DNA of 64,000 nucleotides from positions 363,187 through 427,186 of the forward strand of contig RCAB01000013.1 in NCBI GenBank assembly GCA_003640385.1, given 5' to 3'. Positions 47,845 through 60,291 of this stretch are shown here, one piece after another. Origin of the DNA: Setaria digitata (Eukaryota; Nematoda; Chromadorea; Rhabditida; Setariidae). The position numbers were made by a program, and so were the translations under genes. Numbering within the stretch: the first letter of the stretch is position 1; every line of letters starts with the position of its first letter. Under the pieces are notes generated by a model. That model was not told the origin of the DNA. It worked only from the letters and a program-made list of their open reading frames with translations, and did no database searches.

Positions 47845-50800
47845 GAACGCATTAAAATTTAAATTGTCTATTTTGAATGGCGCCAATTGTATGCAGAGTG
47901 TATATTTGATAAGTAAGTATTGACCTGTTTTGAGTGGCGGCACAATGTTTGAGCTATTAATTAAATTAGTACCACTAAAGCAGTTTATTAAAATCATAAT
48001 TAATATTGAGGAATATTTCTGTTTTGTGGTATTAATATTAAGTATATAATGACTGTCAGACCGCAAAGAAGCAATAATGAAAAAGAGAAAAATTATGCGT
48101 CGATTTTTAGAAATAATTTTATTTTGTGTGAGACCTTTGAATGAACAGGAGTGAGTATTTATGCAGTTCAAATGAGAATTATTAATGAATGAATTACGAA
48201 TATTTGCATAAAAGACATAAAACAAAGTCAGTTAATGAAAGTAGTGAGTTGCTAAATTAATTGAATTATCGAAGCTATATCCATTATAAAATAGTTTTCA
48301 ACTTATTCGAATAATGGTAGTAGTAATGACTAAAGTTGCTAAGAAATGCAGAAAATGAATGTTCCAAAAATTGTTATTTCATTGATACTACTGCAGAGTT
48401 AACTATTTGTGGTTCAAAGAGTTAAAAAAAATCCTCCCATCGTAATTATTTTCTTTTTGCAAGTCGAATTCTTAACAATCCTACTGTAACACCATACTAT
48501 TTATGATAGTAGTTCACGTACATTAAAACATCAACTGCGCATCTATCATTGCTCAATGTTTTTGATACAAAAATTAGAAAAATATCGCTAAATTCCTCAA
48601 GCTGAGTTGACTCATTCGTATTTTGCAGATAATTCTTTGAGAAACAAAAAATTATTCGCACAGTTATTAATACTAAATGATAAGAATATTAAATGAAATT
48701 ATTTAAAATAATTCGACAGAACATCGAGTTTTTCCTTGTTGAACTAACTGATAGCACAATTAATGATAATTTCAAATGACTGTTTAATATGGATCCGGAA
48801 AGGAAGAAGCGAAAATTTGCAATCAGTTTGCTCTAGACCGGTAGTGATAAGTGTTGATAAAAAGTTGCTGCAGAGTGGGATAATAGTGAAATAGCATTAA
48901 AGAGCTTTTAAGAGGGGTGAAAATGAAAAGGGCAGGGGAAAGGATGAATTTAAGCAGTTTAAATGCTATCCAATAAACGTCCGACATGAAAAAGTGAGGA
49001 GGAATGAGGAAAAACAAACTGCCTCAATTCAAGTTTCATTGGTTTCCTTCAACTTCTCTCTAGAAAGAAGGTGAAGAGAGTGTTCTTCCAGCATCATCAG
49101 CACTTCTACCAGCAGTTATATATCTTCAACGTTCTTTTCACGAAAGTTAAACCGAAAAAAGAATTTTAAAACCTCCAAAATATTACAAAGGAAATGAAAA
49201 AGAAAGAAAATGTTTTCCACTACTTGAACAAATCTGAATTTAATTATAAGACAGCAAATGATTAATCCGGCTAATTAAAGCTTCGATGAACTTCAGAAAG
49301 GCATAGTTCAAAAAAAAAAATTGTTAAAAAACTTCTCCGAAACTACTATGATTTATTTTGTTAATTAAAATCCACAATTTCTTGAGATCAGATTTTGAAA
49401 TCTACCTTGAGTCCTATTGCATTATGACTTTAATAAAAAATGACTTTAAAAATGATAACTCCGGAGTAGTTACAATTTAAGTGTCAGTGATTAGTGATGA
49501 AAATAGCTTAAAGTGACAATAACGGTGACTATAAATAGTCATAATTATCTATTTTTTATCTTACTCTTACAGGTCCCAGAACTTCAGTGACATACCGAAA
49601 AGTGTAGCATGAATTTTGAACAAACATGAACAAACACCTGTCAGTGAATTATCAATTGCACAAATTTGATAATGCGAAATTTCTATAGCACGCGCAGTTC
49701 CATTGCACCATTTGCATAAGTTTTTTTTCTTTTTTTTTTTTCTGAAGAAACAATATAAGACATCTGAAAAAAATTTTTCATGAAAAGACAGCATGTAAAA
49801 AGAGAAATTCAGATTCGTTTGTTGTTGTGCTGATGAATTGGCAACTTTTTTCTGTTCTAACACCTTTTTTTTCACTTCAATCTTTAACCGTGAACGTCAA
49901 GTGATACATTATCAATGCATGGTGGTGATTTGAAAAGTGACAAATCTCTGGATAAGTAAAGTTGGATTTAAGCATTGATTTCACCATATTCACAAATTAA
50001 ATCCTAACATCTAAACATTTCGTACTCAATACGTCGTTTCAGTCTTCTCCATTCTTCGTCCGTGACATCATACTTTTATCATTTTTCATTTCTCTAACAA
50101 CTTTAGCCCAGTTTCAGCGAAAAAAAAAGTATTTTGAACCTCTTTAGGTGTCCAATCATTTATTCACTTGTCATCGTTAATTAATTATTAAATTGAAATT
50201 GAATTGTATGACTTCTTGCAGACTTTTCAAACAAGAAATGACGTTGCTATGGACAATTTTTTTTTTTCAGCTTTCAAGCACAATGGAAGTGAAATATATT
50301 GATAATATTGAAGAAGTTAAATGTGAAGCACTGATGAAGCTATCAGAGATGTTTTTTATGTCTTTTATTTTTAATTTTCGATTATTTCCCGATCATTTTC
50401 TTAAGATTGTAAAAACCGAGCTAACCTTTCTCGCAATAAAAGTAGCCCGAAAATTTGTTTTCTTGACGATCTTTAAATAACCAAAAATTTAGATTTTTTA
50501 AGATTTAAAACACTCTCGAAGTTCTATCAAAATCCCCATTCAAATACCAAAACATAATGCATGCTAAAATAAGGTGTCATGGCGTAATACGAAATATATA
50601 TTAAATAACTGAATGATATATCATGAATGGTGCTACGAATAAGAATCTATTCCCCTTATCAGTCAGTCATCACATAATTAAGCTATAAAAAAAACATTAT
50701 ACAGTAGGCGTGAAATATATATTATAAAGAAAATCATTGAAAGAACAGCTTTATGAGGATAAAACCAAAAATTAACATTCAAAGTAGGGCCATAAACTTG

Positions 50801-51599
50801 AAGGATAAACAGCTCATTTTTGCCATCACTTTTCTTAGCCTAAAAAAAAGAGATAAAATTTCGTTCTTATGAAAAAATTCATTAGTTGGTGAGACAAAAA
50901 GCCTAACTAAAAAGATTACTCCGTCCCCAGCGAACGACTGAGGATGAAGACTAGTGCTACTGGTAGATGTTATTGGTCATTAATCAAAAATGACTCTCAC
51001 ATAGGACGAGTATTTGTTTGTTTAAAAGGCGAGTTACGATACTTTTTTTATTTTAAAATGCAGAATTTTAGAGCAATGGCATATGTACAAAAATGAATAA
51101 ATATTTTAAAAGGGCGAAAAAAAGTAATGAAATTTGAGATTGCTGGGAATTTATTGTTTGTTTTTTAAAATATAGATTAACTGATGTGATGCTCATAATA
51201 TGTGAGTATTTCAATAATAAAACTTCTCATATTCGAAGTGTTTCAAAAATCCGTACCATAATGTATAGCAACTGGCGATAAACACGCAGTAGAGAGCAAA
51301 GAAGTATAAATTATATTCTTTGAAGAACAGGTGTACTATTCAGTTACACACAGTTTTAATAAACTCAATAGCATGTAAATTTATTTAATATTTAAATTTG
51401 GAATTATTTTCTCAACTGAGTGTAGGAAAAAGAAATAATAAAAACAAGAGAGGCAAATTTAACCACTGTGCTTCTATTTTAAAAAAGGTAACAAATTACT
51501 TTGATAAATGGTAGATTGATTAAATTAATATTTTACTGATGGAATGAGATGAGGAGGAAAAGCGACGTGTTATACTCTTGTCTTTGTAAAAATCATTAG

Positions 51600-53250
51600 G
51601 CTTGTGAGATCAATGCTTATTTCCGCACTGACAAGGAAGTTCCTCCAACACAAATTACAGCGGTCTCGGTCTGAGAGAAATTAAAGAGATTTGGTGCGTG
51701 AAAACTGAAAGCAGGGACTACGAAGTTGGATAGTTCTGATCGTTCCTTTATCTCCGATTACAATGAGTACGACGTTCCTAGTCCCCTACTTCTGTACCTT
51801 CACCTTACAAGGTAAACAACTTTCCGGGAGGGTATCGTTGGAGAGAGAGATGTCTGTGGTGGACGGAGTCGGCTTGAAGCGATCGGAGTATAGAGTTCAA
51901 GAAGAGGAGAGAAAGGTGACGCGGACGTAAAAGGTGATGTAAAGATGTAAAAAGGAATGTAAGAGAATGAGTGGGATAAAAAGTAAGTGATAACGTGATA
52001 TGACGAAGAAATGTGGAAGATAAATCAATTTAAAGATAATTTATTTGCAAGCGCAGAAGGAGGATGAATCGATCGTAGGTGGGATGTGTTAAAGTGAAGG
52101 CAGAGAGATTTCAGTTGCTGGTTCGGTTCTGGTTCCAAGGAGAGAGGAACGCTGTGTATCATCACCAAGAAGAAGACGGAGGATGTAGAGATAGCTAGAT
52201 TGAGCAGTACTGGCGTGCTAAGGTAGTCGAGAGCGATCTGGAAGTTGTCAGTGAAACACAAGGGAGCCTAAAAGTAAATTCGCCCTGTGCAACCAACATC
52301 TGCAAGTCTCGACAAAGGGCTTAGCAGTGGTACTTCTTATATGAATCACTACTGCTTAATTTTCACTTCTCTTCCATAAAAGGCATCTGGAAGGACATTG
52401 CCAAAAGCTTGAGGTTAGAAAGGAAAGAAAAGTGAACAGAACAAATGACACTTCAATCAGTTACAGGTTATTTAAATAAATTTCAACCGACCTTTTAACC
52501 TGCAACTGACCAATGATCAGTTGAAGAATTCTTTGTGGGTTTTTATTTAGAAACTTCGCAACTTAAATTAGCTAAGAAATAAATGAAATGCAACGACAGG
52601 AAGAACGTTGTTTAAGAAGGTGCAACTACCTAGTTTGTTACTAGTTTGCTTTAGAAGGTGCAAACTACCTTAGATCAATCGATACTACCGTTGCTAGACG
52701 TCAGAATGTGTAGCTTCCATAACACTTCGTGTCACTCCATGCTGTTTACAATTTAGCCGCTAGCTTTAGTGGAAAGCTATCGTCGCTTGCAAACGCAAAC
52801 GAATCTTTAGGGAAGTGAGCGAAGCATTCATTTGAAGTGAAATGAAATAAATAAATAAAACTTCACTTCAAGGGAGCAAACAGCACACGCAAGAGTATTC
52901 GGATGAAATCTCGGGAACAACAGGATATTGAAAGCGACAACAAGAAACATGGCGGTTCATCTGAAGTGTTGAGGGCAAGCATTGTCAAGCTATCTCAGAT
53001 TATCGAAGGCCAAGTTTAGGAAGTCCGAAAAGTCAGAAAAGTGTAAATGCAAGTTAACAGACAAGCAGAAAGGAGCTATTTCGAGCCAAAAATGAATGAG
53101 AAAAACCTGGCAAGTTGGTGCCAAGGCTAGCCAAGCAAACGAAGAGTAGCAATTAAACGAAGAAGGGAAACGAAGGATGCACTGTTGCTATATGCTAAAT
53201 CTCGACATTTCCGCTGACTCTTCTTATATAAGGAGTTTATTGCTCTTCGA
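51600..53250. promoter_or_regulatory. GC-elevated blocks far from any recognised gene
   Basis: Two blocks (about 51600-52300 and 52650-53250) are less AT-rich than the surrounding kilobases, like the blocks next to gene starts elsewhere in the window. They lie 2-3 kb upstream of the kinase gene. They might be its promoter and 5' exons, or mark an unrecognised noncoding transcript. Confidence 0.25.
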
Positions 53251-55007
53251 CTGAGCACCTCAAGGGGATTCAACTTACAAATAATCATTTCAATTGTAAT
53301 GCTTTCAGTTTTTTTTTTAATGCAACTCAAATAGTGCAGCAATCTCAAATAGATTCTCGAAATTGCTAAAAATTTGGCTAAACTTTTAGATTCAAGGAAG
53401 AATAGATTGGAAGAAATGCAAAAATTTATATGCTAAATGAAATTTCTAAGTCTATTTTAAACAAAAGCTTTTGTAATAGTTAATTGCGAAATGTAACGGA
53501 TAGCTTACCTTAATTACCTGACATACGGACCACTGGTAAATATCTTCATTAAAAATTTGGATAATAATAATTGCCAATCGAAAATATGATGAAGGGATTC
53601 TTCACTTTTATTTTATAGACTTATTTTGCGCAGACATTCAGAAAATATTTGAGAATTATATTGCACCAAAAACTTAAAATTTGAAAATAATCTAAATCAG
53701 CTTACAGCGGTTGCAGAAACTAAGAAGGGCATTCAATCTGTAATTGAAATAATTGAACAATTCAAAGTATCCGAAAAAATTCGATAAGCAAAAAATACTT
53801 CTGTTCAGGAAATGATGTCAAAATTAAATAGGGTCTGCTGTAAAATGAAGCGTATTCGAAACTGTGATGAATATTTGCTTTTTCAAACTGTGTTGATTTT
53901 CTTCAAAAAAATCTTCGTATAAAATGTTTTTTTTCTAACTTTTAAATCCAGAAGAAAATAATTTGAAATAAACTTTAAAAATTTTGATATGTACGGAATG
54001 GAAAAAAGCAATTTGATGAAATGTCTATAAATATGTATGAAAAAGTATGTACAGGATGTTTTCAGTAAAAAACCACCTTCATGAGCTCATAGTTTGTTAA
54101 CATTTGACACAATTTTTCATGAATTTTCGCAGAAGGAAAATGAGAAACAGTTTGAGTTTCAAAATGTAATAAATGATACAAGATGTTTGTTTTCACAAAT
54201 TTCATTCCTGAAAAAATTTCTCTTCTAAGCATTTCTTAATGTCGATCATTCATAAATGTGCGAGTAACAGGTCGGTATGCCTGCCAAATTAATGATTTGA
54301 TTAATTAATGATTATGAGCATTGTAATATATTTTCAACTTTCTCATTTCTAAAGAGGAAATATGACGAGGGAGAAATACTTTGCAATGAATTCCATAAAA
54401 TTTGGATAATGCCAACTTTCCAATTGCTCTATCTGGAAAACTGCGTTATTTTCATTTTTGAAGTACTCAGTCATGTTACAGTAGCCTAGTCCCAAATGGT
54501 TAAGCTTCATATTCTCACTTTTTCATGCATAACTTTTTGTCTATGAGAAGAATGTTCTATTTGTTTTTACTAACATTTGGTGTTAGAACTTCGACTTTTC
54601 TTGGAAATCATTTCCTTAGAATTTAAGTTTTCCGTAACAACCAGTCTTTTTATCTAAACAAGAAATTTGCATAAATTCATCATTTCATCATTTTAGTTCT
54701 TATGAAACGGTGTGATCAGCTGCAAAATTGTCATTTCGTCATTTTCTTTATTCCTCGACTGGACATCACCACAGTACGCAGTTGATGCACGTTTGAAAAT
54801 ACTATTTCGAACGTCTCAGAATTTGATCAAATCAGTAACGAAAGCAACAGTTGCGAAAATTTATTGATTTTTAAAAATTTTCGAATACTATATGTTTTCC
54901 TTGGATTTGTTTGCTTAAATCTATGAGACTTTTTAGAAGTGACAACTTTTTTGGACTTTCTTTTCGAGCAATAAATACTTCCAAATTATGATCGTACAGG
55001 TGAAGCA

Positions 55008-57659
55008 ATGCAGAAAAATGAAGAAGCAATAGCAGCCGGTGGTACTACAAGGCTGTTGTTTTCGTCTGGTTCACAAATCAACAAACATTTTAATCTCAAA
55101 CAACTGATTAGCATTGGCGGCTTCGGGCAGGTTAAGAATCTTTCATTAGTAGCCTTTTCTAAGAAGCGAGCCTAACAAAATTTTTGATTTTGACCTCATA
55201 AAGAGTTACCGATAAGAAAGGGAAGGAAAATTGTTCGAAATGGAACTTCTCAAAATGAAATAATGTATGGCAGAGAACATTCGAAATAAATCTTGAAATA
55301 GAAACTGACCTTTGATTTTTGGATGAAAAATTCAGTAGTCATCCTCAAATCCTTCTTCATCTCTTATCAAGTGAGTTTCTTGACTTCTGATTTGGCTGCC
55401 TGACATGTCGGATCTAGTTACGCTTCCTGGAAAATATATTTCGAGGTGCATCGCATTGCCTTTCTATTGTTAATGAGCCCAAAGCTGAGCCACATAAAAG
55501 CAATCTGTCTGGTTATGCTTCTCACACCAAATAATGGTATTGCCGTTGATGATAATCGATATTCAGGTATATTCTGGCAAAAATATTAACACCGATGAAC
55601 TGGTTGCCATAAAAGCCGAGTCGATCGACGCCAAGGTATATAATATTTTTTCTTTTTAAATTTTTCCTTGCCCTTTTAAAATTAATAATAGCTTGAAGTA
55701 TAAAAGATAAACTAGCCACTAAATTTTTTCAACTTAAAAATTAATTCAGAATGATATGTCTCTGGGAGCTGTCAGGTTCTAGAATGTTAAAGGCTTCTAA
55801 AATTAAGTCCAAACAGTTCATCAGCGAAGGCCATTCATTCGTACTGATACGTTGATAGATTCCATTGCTGCGCATAGAAGCAACCTGCCTCGAGGCCCTC
55901 AATCATGCCATTAGGCAAAATTATCGGAAACCGCCCAGGGAGCCAATACCAAATTATTATGGATACGGTGAAACGCATAATGTTCGATATATGGTTCGCT
56001 TTCGCAGTTTCGTTCTCGAATGGCTGCTCGGTTTCCTTATACTTCTCTGTGCTTCAAATCTTTGACCGAAAAATGAAGATATTTCGGCGTAATGAATTTA
56101 CTCCTAAAAGGGTGGACATTTGGATTTGAATCTGCCTGATATTAAGTTCATCACGAGCTACGAGATGAATAGGTAATTTGTCTTAGAAATTATGTTAGAA
56201 ACTTTTAAAATACATATTCTAAAGGTAATGGATTTATGTGGGAAAAACATGCGCGAATTGAAGAAAAGTATGAAAGAGGATTGCTTCACTATAACAACAT
56301 CACTTTGGCTTATGAAGAAGATGATTTTGGCACTTAAGTTTTTGCACCGTTTGGGTTGGATCCATCGGTAATTATGGTTCATCTCTGATTCAAAAAATCG
56401 GTTGATATCAATTAGATAGATGGATTAGCAGAGTTGCAGCACTTAGGTTTAATTATTCATGCAATCTGAACTGGTGAGAATGGTCTTCAAGGGATTCGCG
56501 AAAACTTTTCTTGCAGCGATGTGAAACCTGCAAATTTCTGCGTTGGATTACATACGGAAGGTAAACAGGAGCTTTACCTCGTTGATTTCGGGATGGCACG
56601 TCATTTCATCGCACGCAACGGTGTCATGAAGACAAGACGAGAATCAAGTGCGTTTCACGGGACTGTCCGATACGCATCCCTTACAACACATCGACATCAG
56701 GCAAGCAGTGATTCTAAACTTTTTAGAAGCTTCATCTTCACCGTCGAAGAGCATTTCACTGTGCTTAACCGGAAGTTGTCATACGTTAATAATATGAGAA
56801 TCGAAAATTACTGCAATGCTACTTACTACTTGAATTTCTTTCAGAATTCGAATCACATAACAAAACTTCAGTCTCGACTATGATTTCCAGGATATGTCAC
56901 GCTACGATGATCTTTGGTCCGTTTACTATATCAGCGTTGAAAACATGGTTGGACAGTTGCCTTGGCGTTACGTGAACGAAAAGAGCGAAGTAGAAAAAAT
57001 GAAGGAAAACATAGACTTATTGCGGCAGAAGTATGGCACTGAACCCAATCCACCGGCATCACTTGTAGTACTTCATCGTCACCTTTCTCACGCCAGTTTC
57101 TATCAAGAACCAGAATATCACCACATTGTTAACGAAATCGTAAGCTGCATTCACGCTTCTAGCCTATCACTAATATTTCTATATATTTTTAACATGATGA
57201 CATATTCGAATGCTACGCGTTAATTTCCAGGATCTTGACTTAACTCAACGAAATTTCACTGCTGATAGTCGTCTAGATTGGCAACCACCTCAAAAGGTAA
57301 CTTCAGTTACAACAGCAACCAATTTCCAGTTCTAATTTTTAATCATATTTAGTTCGTACTTTCAGTATTGTTATCAGTTTTGTCATGCCAGTTAATAGCA
57401 GCTAACATGAAAAATTGTTTACTCATTTACAAAACAATCGAAGAAGTCTAAAACGTCCTCTCCAACAAACAGTGGATTTCAGCCCTCCGAACGTATCACT
57501 TCCAATGATTTCGAAGAGAAAAATCGCCGTGAACTATTAGTATCATGTGACCACAATAATACCAATCACAATCGCAACTATCCTGTTTTTAATCATAACG
57601 CGCTAGCGGCAAATGATGATCGGTCCTACTATTTCATGCAGTCATGCGACAATTTCTGA
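55008..57659 (+). CDS. CK1/TTBK-like protein kinase
   Basis: Casein kinase 1 group Ser/Thr kinase, a group greatly expanded in nematodes and often expressed in sperm. Exons 55008-55130, 55567-55635, 55859-55993, 56225-56367, 56517-56700, 56891-57139, 57231-57296 and 57444-57659 give 394 residues. Visible motifs: Gly-rich loop LISIGGFGQVYSG (first Gly of the usual pattern replaced by Ser), VAIK with Lys57, RYM/VMDLCGKNMREL hinge, LGWIHRDVKPANF with the catalytic Asp158 and Lys160, VDFGMARHF at 179, FHGTVRYASL, and YDDLWSVYYISVENMVGQLPW, a TTBK-type signature. The C-terminal 90 residues are polar and Asn-rich. One intron (56701-56890) starts with GC. The last acceptor (ATCGAAG) is weak; it was chosen since only it keeps a long frame. 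A second frame overlaps the last exon. A good acceptor lies seven bases before the ATG. Confidence 0.9.
56701..56890 (+). other. GC-AG intron in kinase gene
   Basis: The exon ends CATCAG and the intron starts gcaagc, ending in TTTCCAG. Joining gives YASLTTHRHQ-DMSRYDDLWS, which matches the kinase family without a gap. No in-phase GT is nearby. Confidence 0.85.
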
Positions 57660-58279
57660 TATCTCAGAACAAAAATCACCAGCAACATCTGTGTCGTTAA
57701 CAAATCTTGATCCATTGTCAAAACAAAATTTTGTAAACTTGCTGCAGTATTTAATTTCCTTCTAACTCCTGAAATACAACATTTGAAGCAGTGATTTATT
57801 AACAAGTTATTCTGGTCTTAACAATAATGCGATAAATATCAAAATGCATCTGCACAGGACACAGGAAGTGAACACTAAAAAGCACCCAGAGCCTCTAAGC
57901 GGCGAAAGGTTGCAAATTCTACTTTGAAATAGATGATGGAAACATTCATTGCTCATTGAATCTCGAGATTCAATCTGCTGAAGTAGCCATCAACGACGAT
58001 GGATAAGAAAATGGAACGGATCCTGCACGTTCTTAAAAGTTCTCAAACTGATAACAAAACAGAAAATGAAGACATGGCTGGCTGCAGCAATGTTGACACA
58101 CTCTTTATTGCCTGATCCGTTGTTGGCCGTTCAATAATACTCGTGAAATGATCCTAAATGTGACTACTTTAAGCGCGATGAATGCATTTCATGATTTTTT
58201 TTTCTCATCATCTCATTTCAGTACTTCAAAACAGCCTCTCCTTTAAACTAAACTTCACTTACTGCTTTGTATTTTACAC
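57660..58279. other. Intergenic region between convergent genes
   Basis: Short region holding the 3' UTRs of the kinase and PDZ genes. No other feature seen. Confidence 0.5.
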
Positions 58280-60284
58280 TCAGACAAGACAAAAACTTCT
58301 AACTTTGTTTTGATGTGACCACAGAATCCGATCTCTTAAATCAACAGCTCTTATAAATTTGATTCCGTCAATATCGATTATTCTATCACCAACGGTGAAA
58401 TATTTCCCAGATAATGGACCATGGTCATAAACATAGATACTGGAATTACTCTGTTTGAATGCCAGATGAAGATGCTGTTGAGCTGCTCCTTGATTACTCT
58501 TCTTCCAATCCACAATCACGAACTGCGGAATGAGAAAGGAATTACTGATTCAAGGAGCAGTAGTCGTCTTTTTGCAGAGGCTCTTAGACTTCAGAATATT
58601 CATTAAATTTTTCAAAACTGTGTCAAATACATGAAACCAGTGAACTTTTAAATTTCTACCCAAATCATAAGTGGAATAACTGTAACAGTTAGATTCGAAA
58701 CGAACAAAGTAGTTAAAACCATCTTTCCTCTCGAATGCTGCAGTTCGTCCTTCTTCAATGTGAACAAGTAAATTGGAAGCATCGCGTAGTGCACAACTCT
58801 AAAAATCAAACACTGCATCACTTAGACAATCCTATCGAAAATCCACTAAGTACAAAATAGAGCCAAGCAAGAGCACTAAGACTGTCGATCACCATATTTG
58901 ATGAATGAGATATAAACGAGAAAAGCAGCACTTTTTTGAAGAGAGCTATTGTGCTTTTAAAAAAGAGACATTGCTATGCCGCAGTCCAATTCAAATCATC
59001 GGCTTAGAGTTTAAAGTTACACAGCGAAACAAAGATCTTTCAAATCCCACCTTAAGCTGCTTCTTTAGTTTCTCGATTACTTGTTGCTGTCTTTCAACCG
59101 TTTCCTCCAGTGTCACACCACCATAATCTTCATTTTCATCAAAAGTACTCTTCTAAAATTTAAATGACGTGTTGATGGATACTATAAACGCAAGCGAACG
59201 ATCTTTTCACCTGCTGGTGCCATCTCTGACTGCTCAGACGGCTGTACTCTTCTTAACGAAAAGCTTTATGTTAATAGTTTTTAGTAAACTCGATCAGTAC
59301 CAGGCAGAAAACCCTCTTAGCCTAGGAAGTCTATTCGATGCAAAGATGAGTGGAAGAATTAATCGGTACTTTTAGAACTTTAGAATGTATCTGGAGCTGG
59401 AAAGTGAACAGCCCGACTGATATGATAAACAACAGCTTCCAGAGCGTGCACCAGCAGCCATCTTTCTTTTTGCCTCCATGACATTCCTGAAGCTTGAATT
59501 CTGAATTGAAAACAAGGAAAAATGACTGGATGAAGTCCTAATACCCCTCACATATGTAATTTCAAGAAAACAATCACTTTCACAATAAATTATCCACCTT
59601 GCTGTCACTTAATTGCGCGGGACAGGTTGATATTGTCGAATCTGTTGCTTGTTCTTGTTGCAAACTATAGGATGATACTGAAAGTTAGATTCACTTTTAA
59701 CATTTTCAGTTCTAAATTATTATTTGAAATATTCGATTACTTTTGATGCAAAAATCCCAATAAAGGGGCGTATTATTTCATTATTAAAATAAACAATTAA
59801 TTCGCTAAAATCATTGTCATTTCTCTTCAGAAACTACCAATTTTTCTGCTAAAAAAATATTGTCCTGGACAAAGTAAAGCATTTCGGTTATTTAGTGACA
59901 AAATGATAAGCTATCGCACTTGGTAACCGTCGCTTCACGACAGCACTTTTATTGAAATCTCTGGATAGAGCATTCAGTTTCCCATTAGAATCCGTTGAAT
60001 ATTTCAAGATCTGCGCTCGACCACCAATAATCTAAATTACAAGTCAAATTATCATTTGAATTAACTATGATACTTCATTTCTTCCACTGATGGAATGAGT
60101 GTGCAATTGTATCATCAACAGAATATTTCCTTCCGTGAAGATCGCCAGCTTGATTAAATATACGCGTTAAATGGCCTGTAACCCTTCTGGTCGGAATTCG
60201 AGAATATTCTTTTATTTTTTTTAATTTGTTGAGCATTCTATTATTCAACTTGTATACTGCATGAGGTAGGTGCATGACTTGCAT
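58280..60284 (-). CDS. Membrane-segment, coiled-coil and PDZ-like protein
   Basis: Seven exons were read on the minus strand: 60284-60120, 60031-59928, 59664-59598, 59486-59370, 59152-59051, 58798-58706 and 58522-58280; phases agree and give 296 residues. The N-terminal 110 residues are basic and polar. The fourth exon has a hydrophobic stretch, TLWKLLFIISVGLFTFQLQI, that could span a membrane. The fifth has a short coiled coil (VERQQQVIEKLKKQLK). The last 80 residues look like a PDZ domain of the nematode type: FVIVDWKKSNQG, then IYVYDHGPLSGKYFTVGDRI and IDIDGIKF. The classical GLGF loop is not evident. PDZ domains bind C-terminal peptides. The start (acceptor at 60292 a few bases before ATG) and the fourth exon are the least certain, because another acceptor at 59501 opens a different frame without the hydrophobic stretch. 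I do not recognise the whole protein. Confidence 0.6.
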
Positions 60285-60291
60285 TCAGCTT

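Larger units (their letters stand above)
44650..55007. other. About 10 kb without a convincing gene
   Basis: The sequence is AT-rich and I could not assemble any exon chain. Points noted: an exon-like segment with a signal-peptide-like frame at 46127-46250, coding-like fragments at 46460-46580 and 46760-47040, a 21-A run at 47824-47844, a possible small exon at 50274-50350, and two less AT-rich blocks at about 51600-52300 and 52650-53250. A 135-codon minus-strand frame at 47818-48225 ends in the A-run and looks compositional. Part may be the distal promoter of the kinase gene. Confidence 0.45.

Noticed and set aside
47818..48225. 135-codon minus-strand open frame
   Set aside because: Composition is Asn/Ile/Ser/Phe-rich as expected from AT-rich DNA and it ends in poly-Phe from the A-run. 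No domain or splice context.
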